Positions 26,981 to 35,706 of a DNA stretch of 64,000 bases are shown in pieces. Under the pieces are notes generated by a model. That model was not told where the DNA came from. It was given only the letters and a program-made list of their open reading frames with translations, and searched no databases. The translations under genes were made by a program, and so were the position numbers. The DNA is taken from contig CAWUIO010000020.1 of NCBI GenBank assembly GCA_963922455.1, positions 1-64,000 of the forward strand. Direction: 5' to 3'. This DNA comes from CAWUIO01 sp963922455 (GTDB lineage: Bacteria; Bacteroidota; Bacteroidia; Cytophagales; Microscillaceae). Numbering within the stretch: position 1 is the first letter of the stretch; each line of letters begins with the position of its first letter.

Positions 26981-29900
26981 ATGGAATCCCTTGCCACCAC
27001 CACCCCTAATAGTATTTTTTTTACCCATACAAGCTCTTTTCGTTGTAATCTGGACTTGCGTGTGGAATATTGGAGTGGAGAACTTGAACAACTCACGGGC
27101 ATTTCCTATAATCACCTCGCCAAGCAAGTATTACCTAGCCATAGCCAAAATATTGTATTGCAAGACCTCCGGGAAAAAATACCCTTGGTCTTACAAGGGA
27201 ATACCCAAGCCCTAGCCTTTCAGACCCAAATTCCCAAGCCCATCTGGTTTATACTGCTCCTTTTTCCAGACTACTCAGAAGATGCTAATTTGCAAGGGGC
27301 AGAAGGGAAACTATTTTCCTTTTATCTCCAAGAACAAGAATTAGACTCATCCACACTACATGTTGTAGGGGGCAAGTTGTCCCGTTTAGGATTTCACCTC
27401 ACTATTTTAAATAAGGCCCTCGAGTCTGTACTCGTACAATCTAATCCTCAACAAGACGAGCCTATTAATTGGGACGAGGTCACCAAAGATATGTTTTGGG
27501 ATAAAGTAGAGGCTAGTTATGAGGGAGCCCCCCCCCGGGAAGTGCTTGCTTCCGAACCCATAGGAGCTTGCCAACATTACGTAATCCGTAATCGGCAGAG
27601 CCGTGAAAATGAATATTTATTGTTAATTCAATGGGAGGACTACCGAATTTTATTTATATCCCGGCAAATTTTCTCCCATAACCAGGCCCTTAAGCCCTCA
27701 TCCGATGAGCCCAATGCGTATTTTGTGACCATGCATAGGCCGGATGGGATTCTCGTATATGCCTCTCCAGAATTCCCAGATTTACTGGGATATTCCATGG
27801 AGGAATTGATTGGGAAATCCCTGTATTCTTTAGTACAAGATGATTTTCAACCGGAGATTAAAGATCTGAGCCTTAAAACAGAGCTGGGAAAAGATTTCTA
27901 TGTAGAATTCCCCATGATACATAGAAATGGCAAATTGTGCTGGTTTAACACCAACCTACGCTTTATTCAAGGAAGGCCCGGTAAAACCCCTCGAATCTTG
28001 GCCAACCATACCGATATCAGTGAATTAAAACATCAAGGATCTCAGCTAAAAAGAGGGAATGAATTCTATCAATATTTGTATAAAGAAAGCCCAATCTCCT
28101 TATTTATTGTAGAATATCCTCAACATCGGCTTCGCGATTTTAACGATGCCGCCGTAAATCAGTATGGATTTAACCGGGAAGAGTTATTAAATATGCCGTT
28201 TACAGATCTTTGTTATGCCGAGGATCAGGAACGGATAGAGGCTATGTATCCCCAACTACTCGATAAAGCCTCAGTCGAGTTATTAGAGTTTAGGCAATTC
28301 AAAAAAGGCGGAAAGGAATTTTTTGTAAATCTGTATTTTCACCGTTTCCATTATTTGGACTACGAGGCGTATTTGGTGATGGTGGTAGATATTGATTACA
28401 AAGCCCGCTCAAGTCGAGAAATACAAAGGCTATTAGAAGCCGAAAGGAAGTTAACCAAGGATTTGAGAGACCGGGAGCTAAATCTCCTGGATCAGCTGGA
28501 GATAAGCCTCAAACTCAACCGAGAGGTTACCGAAGTAAATGAACGGTTTTATGCCCTGAATGATTGTAGCCCCATAGGAATCTTAATGAGCGATCCCAAG
28601 GGCAATTGTATTTGGTCCAACCGACAACTTCAAGAAATTAGTGGCCTGGCACTTGATCAAATTTTAGATCAAGCCTGGATAAACATCATACACCCCCAGG
28701 ATCGTCCTCTACTCCAAAAAAAGTGGCAGGATTTGGTACAAGATCAGCAGAGTTTAAAGTTGGAATGCCGCCTTATCCATCCCGAACAAGGGATCAGGTG
28801 GCTTTCCCTAAGCAGTGCTCCCATGAACCACGCCCAAAGAGGATATATGGGGGAAGTGATCAGCTTTGAGGATATTTCTCAAACCAAAGAAGCCGAAAAC
28901 CTTATTGATCATATAAGCCAACTCAAAAACCTTCTCATTGAGATATCGGTAGATTTTATCAATATTGAATACGAACAATTTTCGGATACCTTCAGCCAAG
29001 CCCTGGAAAAATTCTCTAGAATAGCCGGCTTTGACCGTATTTCCATTATCTTATTCTATACTGATCAAAATCGGGCCCGGCTGGCTTATGAATATTATAC
29101 GCCTGATATACTTTCAAGAGCCGAGGGAGTACTCGATTATGATTTAAATAATCATGCCTGGTGGGTGGAGCAAATCAACAATCGGGTGACCCTTTCCTAT
29201 GATAATATAGATCAAATGCCACCCCAAGCCGTACATGCCAAAAATGCCTTTAAGCATTACGATATACAATCCTTAGTGGCGGTACCTATGGCTTTCCAGA
29301 AAGATATATTGGGTTTTGCCGGTTTTGCTACCATTAAAGAAGCGCGACATTGGGATCCCGAAGCTATTGAAATTCTCAATTTGCTGACCAGTATTTTTTC
29401 TAATGTTATCCACCGCTTCCAAATAAAACAACTCCTTCAAACGAGTCAAAACCAATATGCCCTGCTAGCCAATAACATCAGTGACTTAGTTACTCTACAA
29501 TCAGGGGATTTATTATTTTCTTATGTGTCGCCCTCCGTAAGAAAAATGCTAGGCTACAAACCAGAAGATTTGATGGGCGACTCTCTCTTAGATTTTGTCC
29601 TGGCCGATGATATTAGCTTTATTCAGCAACAATTAGAAATCTGCTGGCAAGGTCACGAAACGAGTTTCTCCTATCGTTTAAGGACCGTTTGGAACTCACA
29701 TATCTGGGTAGAATCTACTTTTAAAGCCATTGAGCACGAAGGAAGAAGCTATTTATTAGGGGTAACCCAAGATACTTCGGATAAAAAGCACGTCCTGAAC
29801 CAGCTCGAGGAAAACCGAAAACTCTTAGCTACCATCTTCAATGAATCTACAGATGCCATCATGATTGTTGATGTACACAATGGGCAGATTCAAAATTGTA

Positions 29901-30964
29901 ACCAAAGGGCCGTAGATCTCATGGAGGCCGAAGACAAGATGGAATTAATCGGGATTGCGGCCAATAGTATGGTTATGCATAAAGAATCGGCCAAAAACCT
30001 CTCCGAAATATTAAGGTCTACAGAGCAAACCAGCCTCACCACCCGGGAAATTAAATGCCGGACCCGAAAAGGAAATCGCTTTTGGGGCAATTTTGCCATT
30101 AAAAAGTTTTTATTTGCGGGCCGATGGATTCAACTGATGCGGGTTACCGATATAAGCCAACGCAAAAACGATGAAGTTGAAATTGATAAGCTTCTTAAAG
30201 ATACCATCCTTTTAAATAACGAACTGAGAGAGCATAACCACAAGCTTGAGAAAACCAATGCCGAACTAGACCACTTTGTATATAGCGTTTCCCACGATTT
30301 ACGATCTCCGGTGGTATCGGCCATGGGGGTTATGAACCTAATCCAAGAAGAAGAAGACTCCCAAGATAAACTGGCCCATTTACCCCTCATTAACCGATCT
30401 TTGAAAAAACTGGACCACTTTATTCGGGATATTGTAGATTTCTCCTGGAACCAGCGCAAGGATTTAGAAATTAAGCTTATAGATTTTGATAACCTCTTAC
30501 AAAATGCTTGGGATAAGCAGTACGATGCATTATCGAGTGTAGAGGTAGACCTTAAAGCTCATATTAATGTCCCTAAACCCTTTTATTCAGACCCCAAACG
30601 TTTAGACATTGTCTTTAATAATTTATTTTCCAATGCCATTAAATATGCCGATGGGAATAAAGACCTCTCAGAAGTAAAAGTAGATATACAAGGCAATCAA
30701 CACGAGGTTAAAATTCTTATAGAGGATAATGGGATTGGTATAAGGCGTAAGTATCTCTCCCGTATATTCGACATGTTTTTTCGAGCTACCGAAAAAAGCG
30801 AAGGCTCGGGAATAGGTTTATATATCTTACGAGAAGCCTTAGAAAAAATTCACGGAACCGTGCTGGTAAGTTCCAAATGGGGAACTGGAACCCGCTTTGT
30901 GATTAAGATGCCTAATTTGAAGTCCCGTTTAAAAAACAAACCCCGCCGTCCCTTTTTTAGTTAA
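26981..30964 (+). CDS. Soluble multi-PAS/GAF sensor histidine kinase
   Basis: 1327 residues, no signal peptide or membrane span. Domains: a divergent N-terminal PAS-like region (1-130); PAS about 245-350 (PDLLGYSMEELIGKSL); PAS about 360-475 (YGFNREELLNMPF); PAS about 520-640; GAF about 650-820 (LVAVPMAFQKDILGFAGFATI); PAS about 824-935 (LGYKPEDLMGDSL); PAS about 945-1065; a coiled linker; HisKA with phospho-acceptor His near 1104 (YSVSHDLRSP); HATPase with N box (NNLFSNAIKYAD, about 1210), G1 (DNGIGI, about 1247) and G2 (GSGIGLYIL, about 1275). A cytoplasmic multi-input kinase. No response regulator is linked. Its last 8 bp overlap the stop of convergent yqgE. Confidence 0.95.
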   Translation: MESLATTTPNSIFFTHTSSFRCNLDLRVEYWSGELEQLTGISYNHLAKQVLPSHSQNIVLQDLREKIPLVLQGNTQALAFQTQIPKPIWFILLLFPDYSEDANLQGAEGKLFSFYLQEQELDSSTLHVVGGKLSRLGFHLTILNKALESVLVQSNPQQDEPINWDEVTKDMFWDKVEASYEGAPPREVLASEPIGACQHYVIRNRQSRENEYLLLIQWEDYRILFISRQIFSHNQALKPSSDEPNAYFVTMHRPDGILVYASPEFPDLLGYSMEELIGKSLYSLVQDDFQPEIKDLSLKTELGKDFYVEFPMIHRNGKLCWFNTNLRFIQGRPGKTPRILANHTDISELKHQGSQLKRGNEFYQYLYKESPISLFIVEYPQHRLRDFNDAAVNQYGFNREELLNMPFTDLCYAEDQERIEAMYPQLLDKASVELLEFRQFKKGGKEFFVNLYFHRFHYLDYEAYLVMVVDIDYKARSSREIQRLLEAERKLTKDLRDRELNLLDQLEISLKLNREVTEVNERFYALNDCSPIGILMSDPKGNCIWSNRQLQEISGLALDQILDQAWINIIHPQDRPLLQKKWQDLVQDQQSLKLECRLIHPEQGIRWLSLSSAPMNHAQRGYMGEVISFEDISQTKEAENLIDHISQLKNLLIEISVDFINIEYEQFSDTFSQALEKFSRIAGFDRISIILFYTDQNRARLAYEYYTPDILSRAEGVLDYDLNNHAWWVEQINNRVTLSYDNIDQMPPQAVHAKNAFKHYDIQSLVAVPMAFQKDILGFAGFATIKEARHWDPEAIEILNLLTSIFSNVIHRFQIKQLLQTSQNQYALLANNISDLVTLQSGDLLFSYVSPSVRKMLGYKPEDLMGDSLLDFVLADDISFIQQQLEICWQGHETSFSYRLRTVWNSHIWVESTFKAIEHEGRSYLLGVTQDTSDKKHVLNQLEENRKLLATIFNESTDAIMIVDVHNGQIQNCNQRAVDLMEAEDKMELIGIAANSMVMHKESAKNLSEILRSTEQTSLTTREIKCRTRKGNRFWGNFAIKKFLFAGRWIQLMRVTDISQRKNDEVEIDKLLKDTILLNNELREHNHKLEKTNAELDHFVYSVSHDLRSPVVSAMGVMNLIQEEEDSQDKLAHLPLINRSLKKLDHFIRDIVDFSWNQRKDLEIKLIDFDNLLQNAWDKQYDALSSVEVDLKAHINVPKPFYSDPKRLDIVFNNLFSNAIKYADGNKDLSEVKVDIQGNQHEVKILIEDNGIGIRRKYLSRIFDMFFRATEKSEGSGIGLYILREALEKIHGTVLVSSKWGTGTRFVIKMPNLKSRLKNKPRRPFFS

Positions 30965-31514
30965 GCCGTGGGTCAATGGGGTAATTGGAAAGGGCTTTAT
31001 GCTTGCCTCCCATATTTTTTAATACCGACCGCCAAAGCTGTTCCGGGTCATTCACAAATAAAAATTCGGCTTGTACCCGGCTTACAATCCAAGCTTCCTC
31101 TTGTAATTCACCATCCAATTGCCCACTACCCCAGCCAGAATAGCCAGCAAAAAAACGAATTTCCTCTTCCCTGATCTTTCCTAAATTGGCCAGATGAATA
31201 GCCTCTTCATAATCTCCTCCCCATAATAGTCCCTCATCAATAGGTATGCCTCCCGTGATCAAGTCTTCCCGGCGATGAATAAAGTGTAAAGTATCCCGTT
31301 CTACGGGGCCCCCAATATATACCGGGAATTCGGCAAAGCAGGACTCATCCAACACGTCTTTTAGATTAAGCTCCGTCTTTTGGTTCAACACGAAGCCAAA
31401 TGACCCCGACTCATTATGCTCACACATGAGCACCACACTTCTTTCAAAATTGGCATCGCCCAAAAAGGGCTCCGAAATGAGGATATCCCCCCGGCTAACA
31501 GCTTGTTTTTCCAT
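30957..31514 (-). CDS. yqgE: YqgE/AlgH family protein (UPF0301)
   Basis: 185 residues, the usual length. Signature elements: GDILISEPFLGDANFERSVVL, GSFGFVLNQ, VYIGGPV, FFAGYSGWGSGQLDGEL and a C-terminal W-R segment. Function unknown; the family includes AlgH, linked to alginate regulation in Pseudomonas. It lies 21 bp downstream of the lptF/G-type gene and is probably co-transcribed. Confidence 0.92.
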   Translation of the reverse strand: MEKQAVSRGDILISEPFLGDANFERSVVLMCEHNESGSFGFVLNQKTELNLKDVLDESCFAEFPVYIGGPVERDTLHFIHRREDLITGGIPIDEGLLWGGDYEEAIHLANLGKIREEEIRFFAGYSGWGSGQLDGELQEEAWIVSRVQAEFLFVNDPEQLWRSVLKNMGGKHKALSNYPIDPRLN

Positions 31515-31535
31515 ACTAAATGATCTTGGCCCAAC

Positions 31536-32639
31536 TTATTTGGGAACTTGACGGAACATATATAAACCAATCACACAAAAAATCGCATTCGGGATCCAGG
31601 CGGAGTATTGGGGCGGAATCCCTCCTTTGTGAGCAAAAGAACGACTGATTACTATCAACAAAATATAGACAAAGGCCAGTACAAAGCCAAACGCAATTTG
31701 AAAACCGGTACCTTCCCGAGATTTCCTGGCCGAAACAATAACCCCAATAATACTCAAAATGATAATGGCAAAGGGATAGGCCATCCGTTCATACTTTTCT
31801 ACCAAATAAACTTCCAAATCGTCTGCCCCTCTCAATTTAAGTTTGGCAATATGATCATTCAGCTCAGGCAAGGTGAGCCTTTCATTGTATAAATGTTTGG
31901 TTACAAAATCATCCGGGTGAATGTTGAGAGTGGTGTCAAATTGAGTCCCACTGGCAATGACTTGGGTATCTCCTTTAAACTCAAACATACGGTAATTGGA
32001 TACATTCCACTTATTCACGGCGGTATCCCACTTGATTACCGGTGATTCTAATTTGGAAACCAATTTTTGGTCCTGTATGTGTTCTATCGTAAACGAAACC
32101 CCCGATTTGGACTGAATATCATAACGCTTAAGGTAGACAAACACTTCTGGGGCAATTTTTATATGTACATTTTGAAAATTACCCCCCGGAATGGAATTTC
32201 GGACGTAGACATCTTCAAAATCGTGGCGGATTTTATTAGAGACCGGAACTACATAATTGATCAAAAAGTACACGTTGGCGGCCACGATAAGGGAGCCCAT
32301 AAAATAAGGCACCATAATTCTTCTAAGGCTAATCCCGGCACTCAGCATAGCCACAATTTCGGTATGGGTAGCCAATTTGGCGGTAACAAAAACAGCCGAA
32401 ATAAAAATCATCAGGGGGCTTAGCATATTGGCATAGTGCGGGATAAAGTGGATGTAGTAATCCCGCAATATTTTCCAATAGGTTAGGTCTTCGTGGGTAA
32501 AGTCATCGGCTTTTTCGGCCAGGTCAATAATGATAAGCACCGCCACCAGGAGCAAAACGGTAAAGAAGAAAGTTACCAAAAACTTTCTAAGGATGTATAA
32601 GTCTAATATCTTGAAAAGCGGAGAACGGAAGTATTTCAT
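31536..32639 (-). CDS. LptF/LptG-type lipopolysaccharide export permease
   Basis: 367 residues from ATG 32639 (MKYFRSPLFKILDLYILRKF); an ATG at 32651 adds four residues. Three hydrophobic segments before and three after a periplasmic beta-jellyroll of about 150 residues, as in YjgP/YjgQ proteins. Motifs: DLYILRKFLVTFFFT, SPLMIFISAVF, EIVAMLSAGISLRRI (cytoplasmic coupling helix) and YERMAYPFAIIILSIIGV. It forms the membrane part of the LptB2FG ABC transporter that extracts LPS. Whether it is F or G cannot be fixed from sequence; Bacteroidota usually have two unlinked copies. Confidence 0.92.
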   Translation of the reverse strand: MKYFRSPLFKILDLYILRKFLVTFFFTVLLLVAVLIIIDLAEKADDFTHEDLTYWKILRDYYIHFIPHYANMLSPLMIFISAVFVTAKLATHTEIVAMLSAGISLRRIMVPYFMGSLIVAANVYFLINYVVPVSNKIRHDFEDVYVRNSIPGGNFQNVHIKIAPEVFVYLKRYDIQSKSGVSFTIEHIQDQKLVSKLESPVIKWDTAVNKWNVSNYRMFEFKGDTQVIASGTQFDTTLNIHPDDFVTKHLYNERLTLPELNDHIAKLKLRGADDLEVYLVEKYERMAYPFAIIILSIIGVIVSARKSREGTGFQIAFGFVLAFVYILLIVISRSFAHKGGIPPQYSAWIPNAIFCVIGLYMFRQVPK

Positions 32640-32892
32640 AACATAGCCCAAGATGGAATATCCTGAAAATTTAAGCTAGAAGCTAAAAGCCTAATATCCC
32701 AATCCTTAGCTGGGTTTTAAAGTTTTTTAAGAAAACGCAATTCGGCTGCGAACTTAGGGCTAAAACGCTAAAAAACGCGGGCTTGTTCACTCTTTTTAGG
32801 CGCTCTGGTTTCTGCAAACCGGATTCTTTAATTTTATACAAAAAAGGAGCTAAGATGCTCCTCGCTTTCTTCTTGCCTCATTCCTCTAAAAA
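32640..32892. other. Divergent gap upstream of the permease, with a minus-strand terminator
   Basis: Between the divergent permease and antiporter starts. Besides probable promoters it holds a hairpin AGGAGC 32845-32850 / GCTCCT 32857-32862. On the minus strand this is followed by six T, so it would stop leftward transcription coming from the repeat element. No gene seen. Confidence 0.6.
32838..32862 (-). terminator. Minus-strand terminator between two divergent genes
   Basis: Read on the minus strand: AGGAGC, ATCTTA loop, GCTCCT, then TTTTTT. No annotated minus-strand gene lies upstream of it; the only thing there is repeat copy 6. Confidence 0.65.
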
Positions 32893-33018
32893 GCGTAGGG
32901 ATAGAGCGGCCTGTTTGAGCTCGTGTGGGCTTGTGCGGATAGGCAGCGAGTAGCGAAAGCCCGACCCCCGCCCCTGCTTTTTGCCTAAGCAAAAAGCAGG
33001 GGCGGGGGGACGCCCCAA
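32893..33018 (+). repeat. Dispersed intergenic hairpin element, copy 6, with a perfect 20-bp stem
   Basis: Plus-strand copy in a divergent gap. The variable stem is the best of the family: 32965-32984 pairs perfectly over 20 bp with 32989-33008 around a CTAA loop. Core GGCAGCGAGTAGCGAAAGCCCG present. It ends GACGCCCCA rather than GCAGCCCCA. Alternative arm type (CTCGTGTGGGC...GGCAGCGAG). Confidence 0.92.
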
Positions 33019-33160
33019 ATAATGCCAAAGTATCCAGGGAAAAACAAAAGTAGCCTCGGCTCAGGAAGGGATTAAGGAATTATCCAGATTTTATTTTAGA
33101 ATTCTGGATACCTGGTCTATCTTTGACGGCAAAAGCCCAAAACTCAGATTTTACTCGCAA

Positions 33161-34426
33161 ATGGATCTTTTTCAAGGATTTACTGTCTTAATTGTCCTCT
33201 CAGCCTTGTTTGGCTACATCAATGAGAAGCTGCTCAAACTGCCCATTACGATCGGCTTAATGCTTATTGCCCTCTTGATGTCTCTGGGAATAGTCTTTTT
33301 GGGGCCCATATTTCCCAATTTATTTAGAGAATCGGTTGCCCTGGTGCGGGAAATTAATTTCTCGCAAGTTTTGATGGAAGTAATGCTGAGTTTCTTGCTA
33401 TTTGCCGGGGCCTTGCACGTAGACGTGAAAACCTTGGCCAAAGAACGGGGGCCCGTGATGATCTTTGCCACTCTGGGAGTCTTGATGTCTACTTTTTTGG
33501 TAGGGACCTTGACGTTTTATATGCTCGGAATGTTGGGCATGCCCACCGCGTACATTTACTGTTTATTATTTGGAGCTTTGATTTCTCCTACCGACCCTAT
33601 AGCCGTTTTGGCCATTATGAAAAAGACCCATCTGCCCAAAAATGTGGAGGTTAAAATTGCGGGGGAGTCCTTATTTAATGATGGGATCGCCGTCGTGATC
33701 TTTTTGAGCATTTTTGCGATGGCCGATAAAGGCGTGGAAAACGTTACCCTGGGCGAAGTAGCCTTCTTGTTTTTGGAAGAAACCGGAGGCGGGCTCTTAC
33801 TGGGATTCCTTTTGGGGGGCTTGGGCTTTGTTTTGCTGCGCTCCATTGATGCCTATGTGGTAGAAGTGATTATTACCTTGGCCTTGGTGATGGGGGGCTA
33901 TGCCTTGGCTGCCCAATTGCACTTTTCGGGGCCTTTGGCGGTAGTGGTAGCCGGATTGATTATGAGTGAGCGGGGGCGCTTAGAAGCCATGTCAGACGTG
34001 ACCCGGGAATATATAGATAAGTTTTGGGAGATGTTAGATGAGGTATTAAACTCGGTCTTGTTTGTATTGATTGGCTTGGAAGTCCTGGCTATCAATTTTA
34101 CGTTTGCCTATTTTTGGGCGGGGGTGATTTCCTTTTTTGTCGTGCTCTTGGCCCGGGTCATATCCGTAGGCATTCCCATCTCCTTGATGCGGCTCAAAAG
34201 AAGTTTTATCCCCTATATTATTACGATATTGACTTGGGGTGGCCTAAGAGGAGGGATTTCGGTTGCCTTGGCCCTTTCTTTAACCGCCGAGATGCCCCGA
34301 GATTTGATTGTGAGCATGACCTATACCGTGGTGGTGTTTTCTATTTTACTGCAAGGATTGACCATTGGCATTTTAGTAAAACGGGTCAATACTTCTCCTT
34401 CGGTGGTGGAATCTGTGGCCAAGTAA
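33161..34426 (+). CDS. CPA1-family Na+(K+)/H+ antiporter (NhaP-like)
   Basis: 421 residues, about 12 hydrophobic segments filling the whole protein. Diagnostic motifs: LLFAGALHVD, GALISPTDPIAVLA (about 137-150) and AGESLFNDGIAVVIF with the ion-binding Asn173-Asp174 pair of electroneutral CPA1 proteins; TWGGLRGGISVALALSL near the C-terminus carries the conserved GGLRG. It lacks the long C-terminal regulatory tail of some relatives. It exchanges sodium or potassium for protons at the inner membrane, in keeping with a marine or saline habitat. Ion preference cannot be read from sequence. Confidence 0.93.
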   Translation: MDLFQGFTVLIVLSALFGYINEKLLKLPITIGLMLIALLMSLGIVFLGPIFPNLFRESVALVREINFSQVLMEVMLSFLLFAGALHVDVKTLAKERGPVMIFATLGVLMSTFLVGTLTFYMLGMLGMPTAYIYCLLFGALISPTDPIAVLAIMKKTHLPKNVEVKIAGESLFNDGIAVVIFLSIFAMADKGVENVTLGEVAFLFLEETGGGLLLGFLLGGLGFVLLRSIDAYVVEVIITLALVMGGYALAAQLHFSGPLAVVVAGLIMSERGRLEAMSDVTREYIDKFWEMLDEVLNSVLFVLIGLEVLAINFTFAYFWAGVISFFVVLLARVISVGIPISLMRLKRSFIPYIITILTWGGLRGGISVALALSLTAEMPRDLIVSMTYTVVVFSILLQGLTIGILVKRVNTSPSVVESVAK

Positions 34427-34490
34427 AGGCTTATATTTTGGCCTAAAAATTCTATTATCCCTATACCCATCCCGTAGAATTGGGGTTTTA

Positions 34491-34621
34491 GGAGCTTCCC
34501 CGCGCAGAGAAAGTACGAATACAAATATACGTAATTACCTGCGCGGGTCGGGCTGTCACTACTCGCTGCCACTCCCCACGGGCCTACACGAGCTCAAACA
34601 GGCCGTTCCATCCCTAAGCCA
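34491..34621 (-). repeat. Dispersed intergenic hairpin element, copy 7
   Basis: Minus-strand copy between convergent antiporter and egtD. Variable stem CCCGCGCAG / CTGCGCGGG. Core slightly changed (TGTCACTACTCGCTGCC on plus). Alternative arm type (GGCAGCGAG... GGGCCTACACGAG). Confidence 0.85.
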
Positions 34622-34655
34622 TCAAATGAGGAGATTAGCCAGTACGCACCTTAAT

Positions 34656-35624
34656 TCAAGAAGCGGGTACTTGCCAAAGAGAATCGCTAAAGTAATTTCG
34701 GGAATCCATAAAGTTGTACATCACCTCAAAGCCACATTCTTGCGCCAGTTCATTGATCATATAGGGCGTATATTTAAAGGAATTTTCGGTATGGATGGCT
34801 TCCCAGGCTTCAAAGAGAAAGGATTCATCCAAAGCCTCAATAAACACCTCTTGCTTTTTCTTGCTCATAATATAGCTTTTGGCCGCCCCCGAAGCTGGGT
34901 CATACACCGGATAATGCATAAAATCCCGAACCTTAAAGTTGGCTCCCAGTTCCCGGTTCATTCTTTCCAAGAGGTTCATATTAAACCGGCGGGTTACCCC
35001 TTTGGCATCATTGTATGCCCGTATCACCACGTGGGGATCTTTTTTTAAGTCAAAACCGATCAAGACTTGATCTTCGGGGGTGAGGTTTTTGCGTAATTCT
35101 TGTAAAAACTGATGGGCATACGCTTGGTCAAAATTGCCAATATTCCCTCCTAAAAATAGAACGATGCGCCGAATATCATGGCGTTTTTCCATAGCTTGTA
35201 AGGCTCCAAAATAGTCATCGACCACCCCTCTTACTTTGAGCTTGGGAAGCTGACTTTCCAAGTCGTCCACCAAACCCCTCACGGCATCTTCTGATATATC
35301 AATGGGGACGTAACTGAAATCAATATTGCGTTGCACAAAATGATTGAGGAGTAATTTGGTTTTGAGTCCATCGCCGGCCCCAAATTCCAGTAACTCAAAA
35401 CTGTTTTTTCCGGAGCAGAAAAACTGAAGCATTTCTTCTTGTTTTTGGCTAAGGATTTCGTATTCGCAATCTGTAGGATAGTACTCCTCCAAATTCATGA
35501 TTTCTTGAAAGATGCGACTGCCTTCATCATCATAAAGATATTTGGATGAGAGATATTTAGCATGGGCCGAGAAACCAGCTTTAACATCTTGGGCAAATTG
35601 GTTTTCAAAGGTAGTATTAGACAT
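34656..35624 (-). CDS. egtD: L-histidine N-alpha-methyltransferase (ergothioneine synthesis)
   Basis: 322 residues from ATG 35624 (MSNTTFENQFAQDV); a GTG at 35648 would add eight. Family features: YDDEGSRIFQEIMNLEEYYPTDCEYEIL, the SAM-binding LLEFGAGDGLKT, YVPIDIS, FLGGNIGNF, and ENSFKYTPYMINELAQECGF near the C-terminus. EgtD trimethylates histidine to hercynine, the first step of ergothioneine synthesis. It lies 58 bp downstream of egtB on the same strand, forming an egtBD pair. Confidence 0.93.
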   Translation of the reverse strand: MSNTTFENQFAQDVKAGFSAHAKYLSSKYLYDDEGSRIFQEIMNLEEYYPTDCEYEILSQKQEEMLQFFCSGKNSFELLEFGAGDGLKTKLLLNHFVQRNIDFSYVPIDISEDAVRGLVDDLESQLPKLKVRGVVDDYFGALQAMEKRHDIRRIVLFLGGNIGNFDQAYAHQFLQELRKNLTPEDQVLIGFDLKKDPHVVIRAYNDAKGVTRRFNMNLLERMNRELGANFKVRDFMHYPVYDPASGAAKSYIMSKKKQEVFIEALDESFLFEAWEAIHTENSFKYTPYMINELAQECGFEVMYNFMDSRNYFSDSLWQVPAS

Positions 35625-35706
35625 TTTTATAGTTTTTGGAGTAAACACGTGAAGGCCCGGAAGCGACGTAAACCGCCTCGGGGCCTTATAAATAATGAAA
35701 GTGAGA

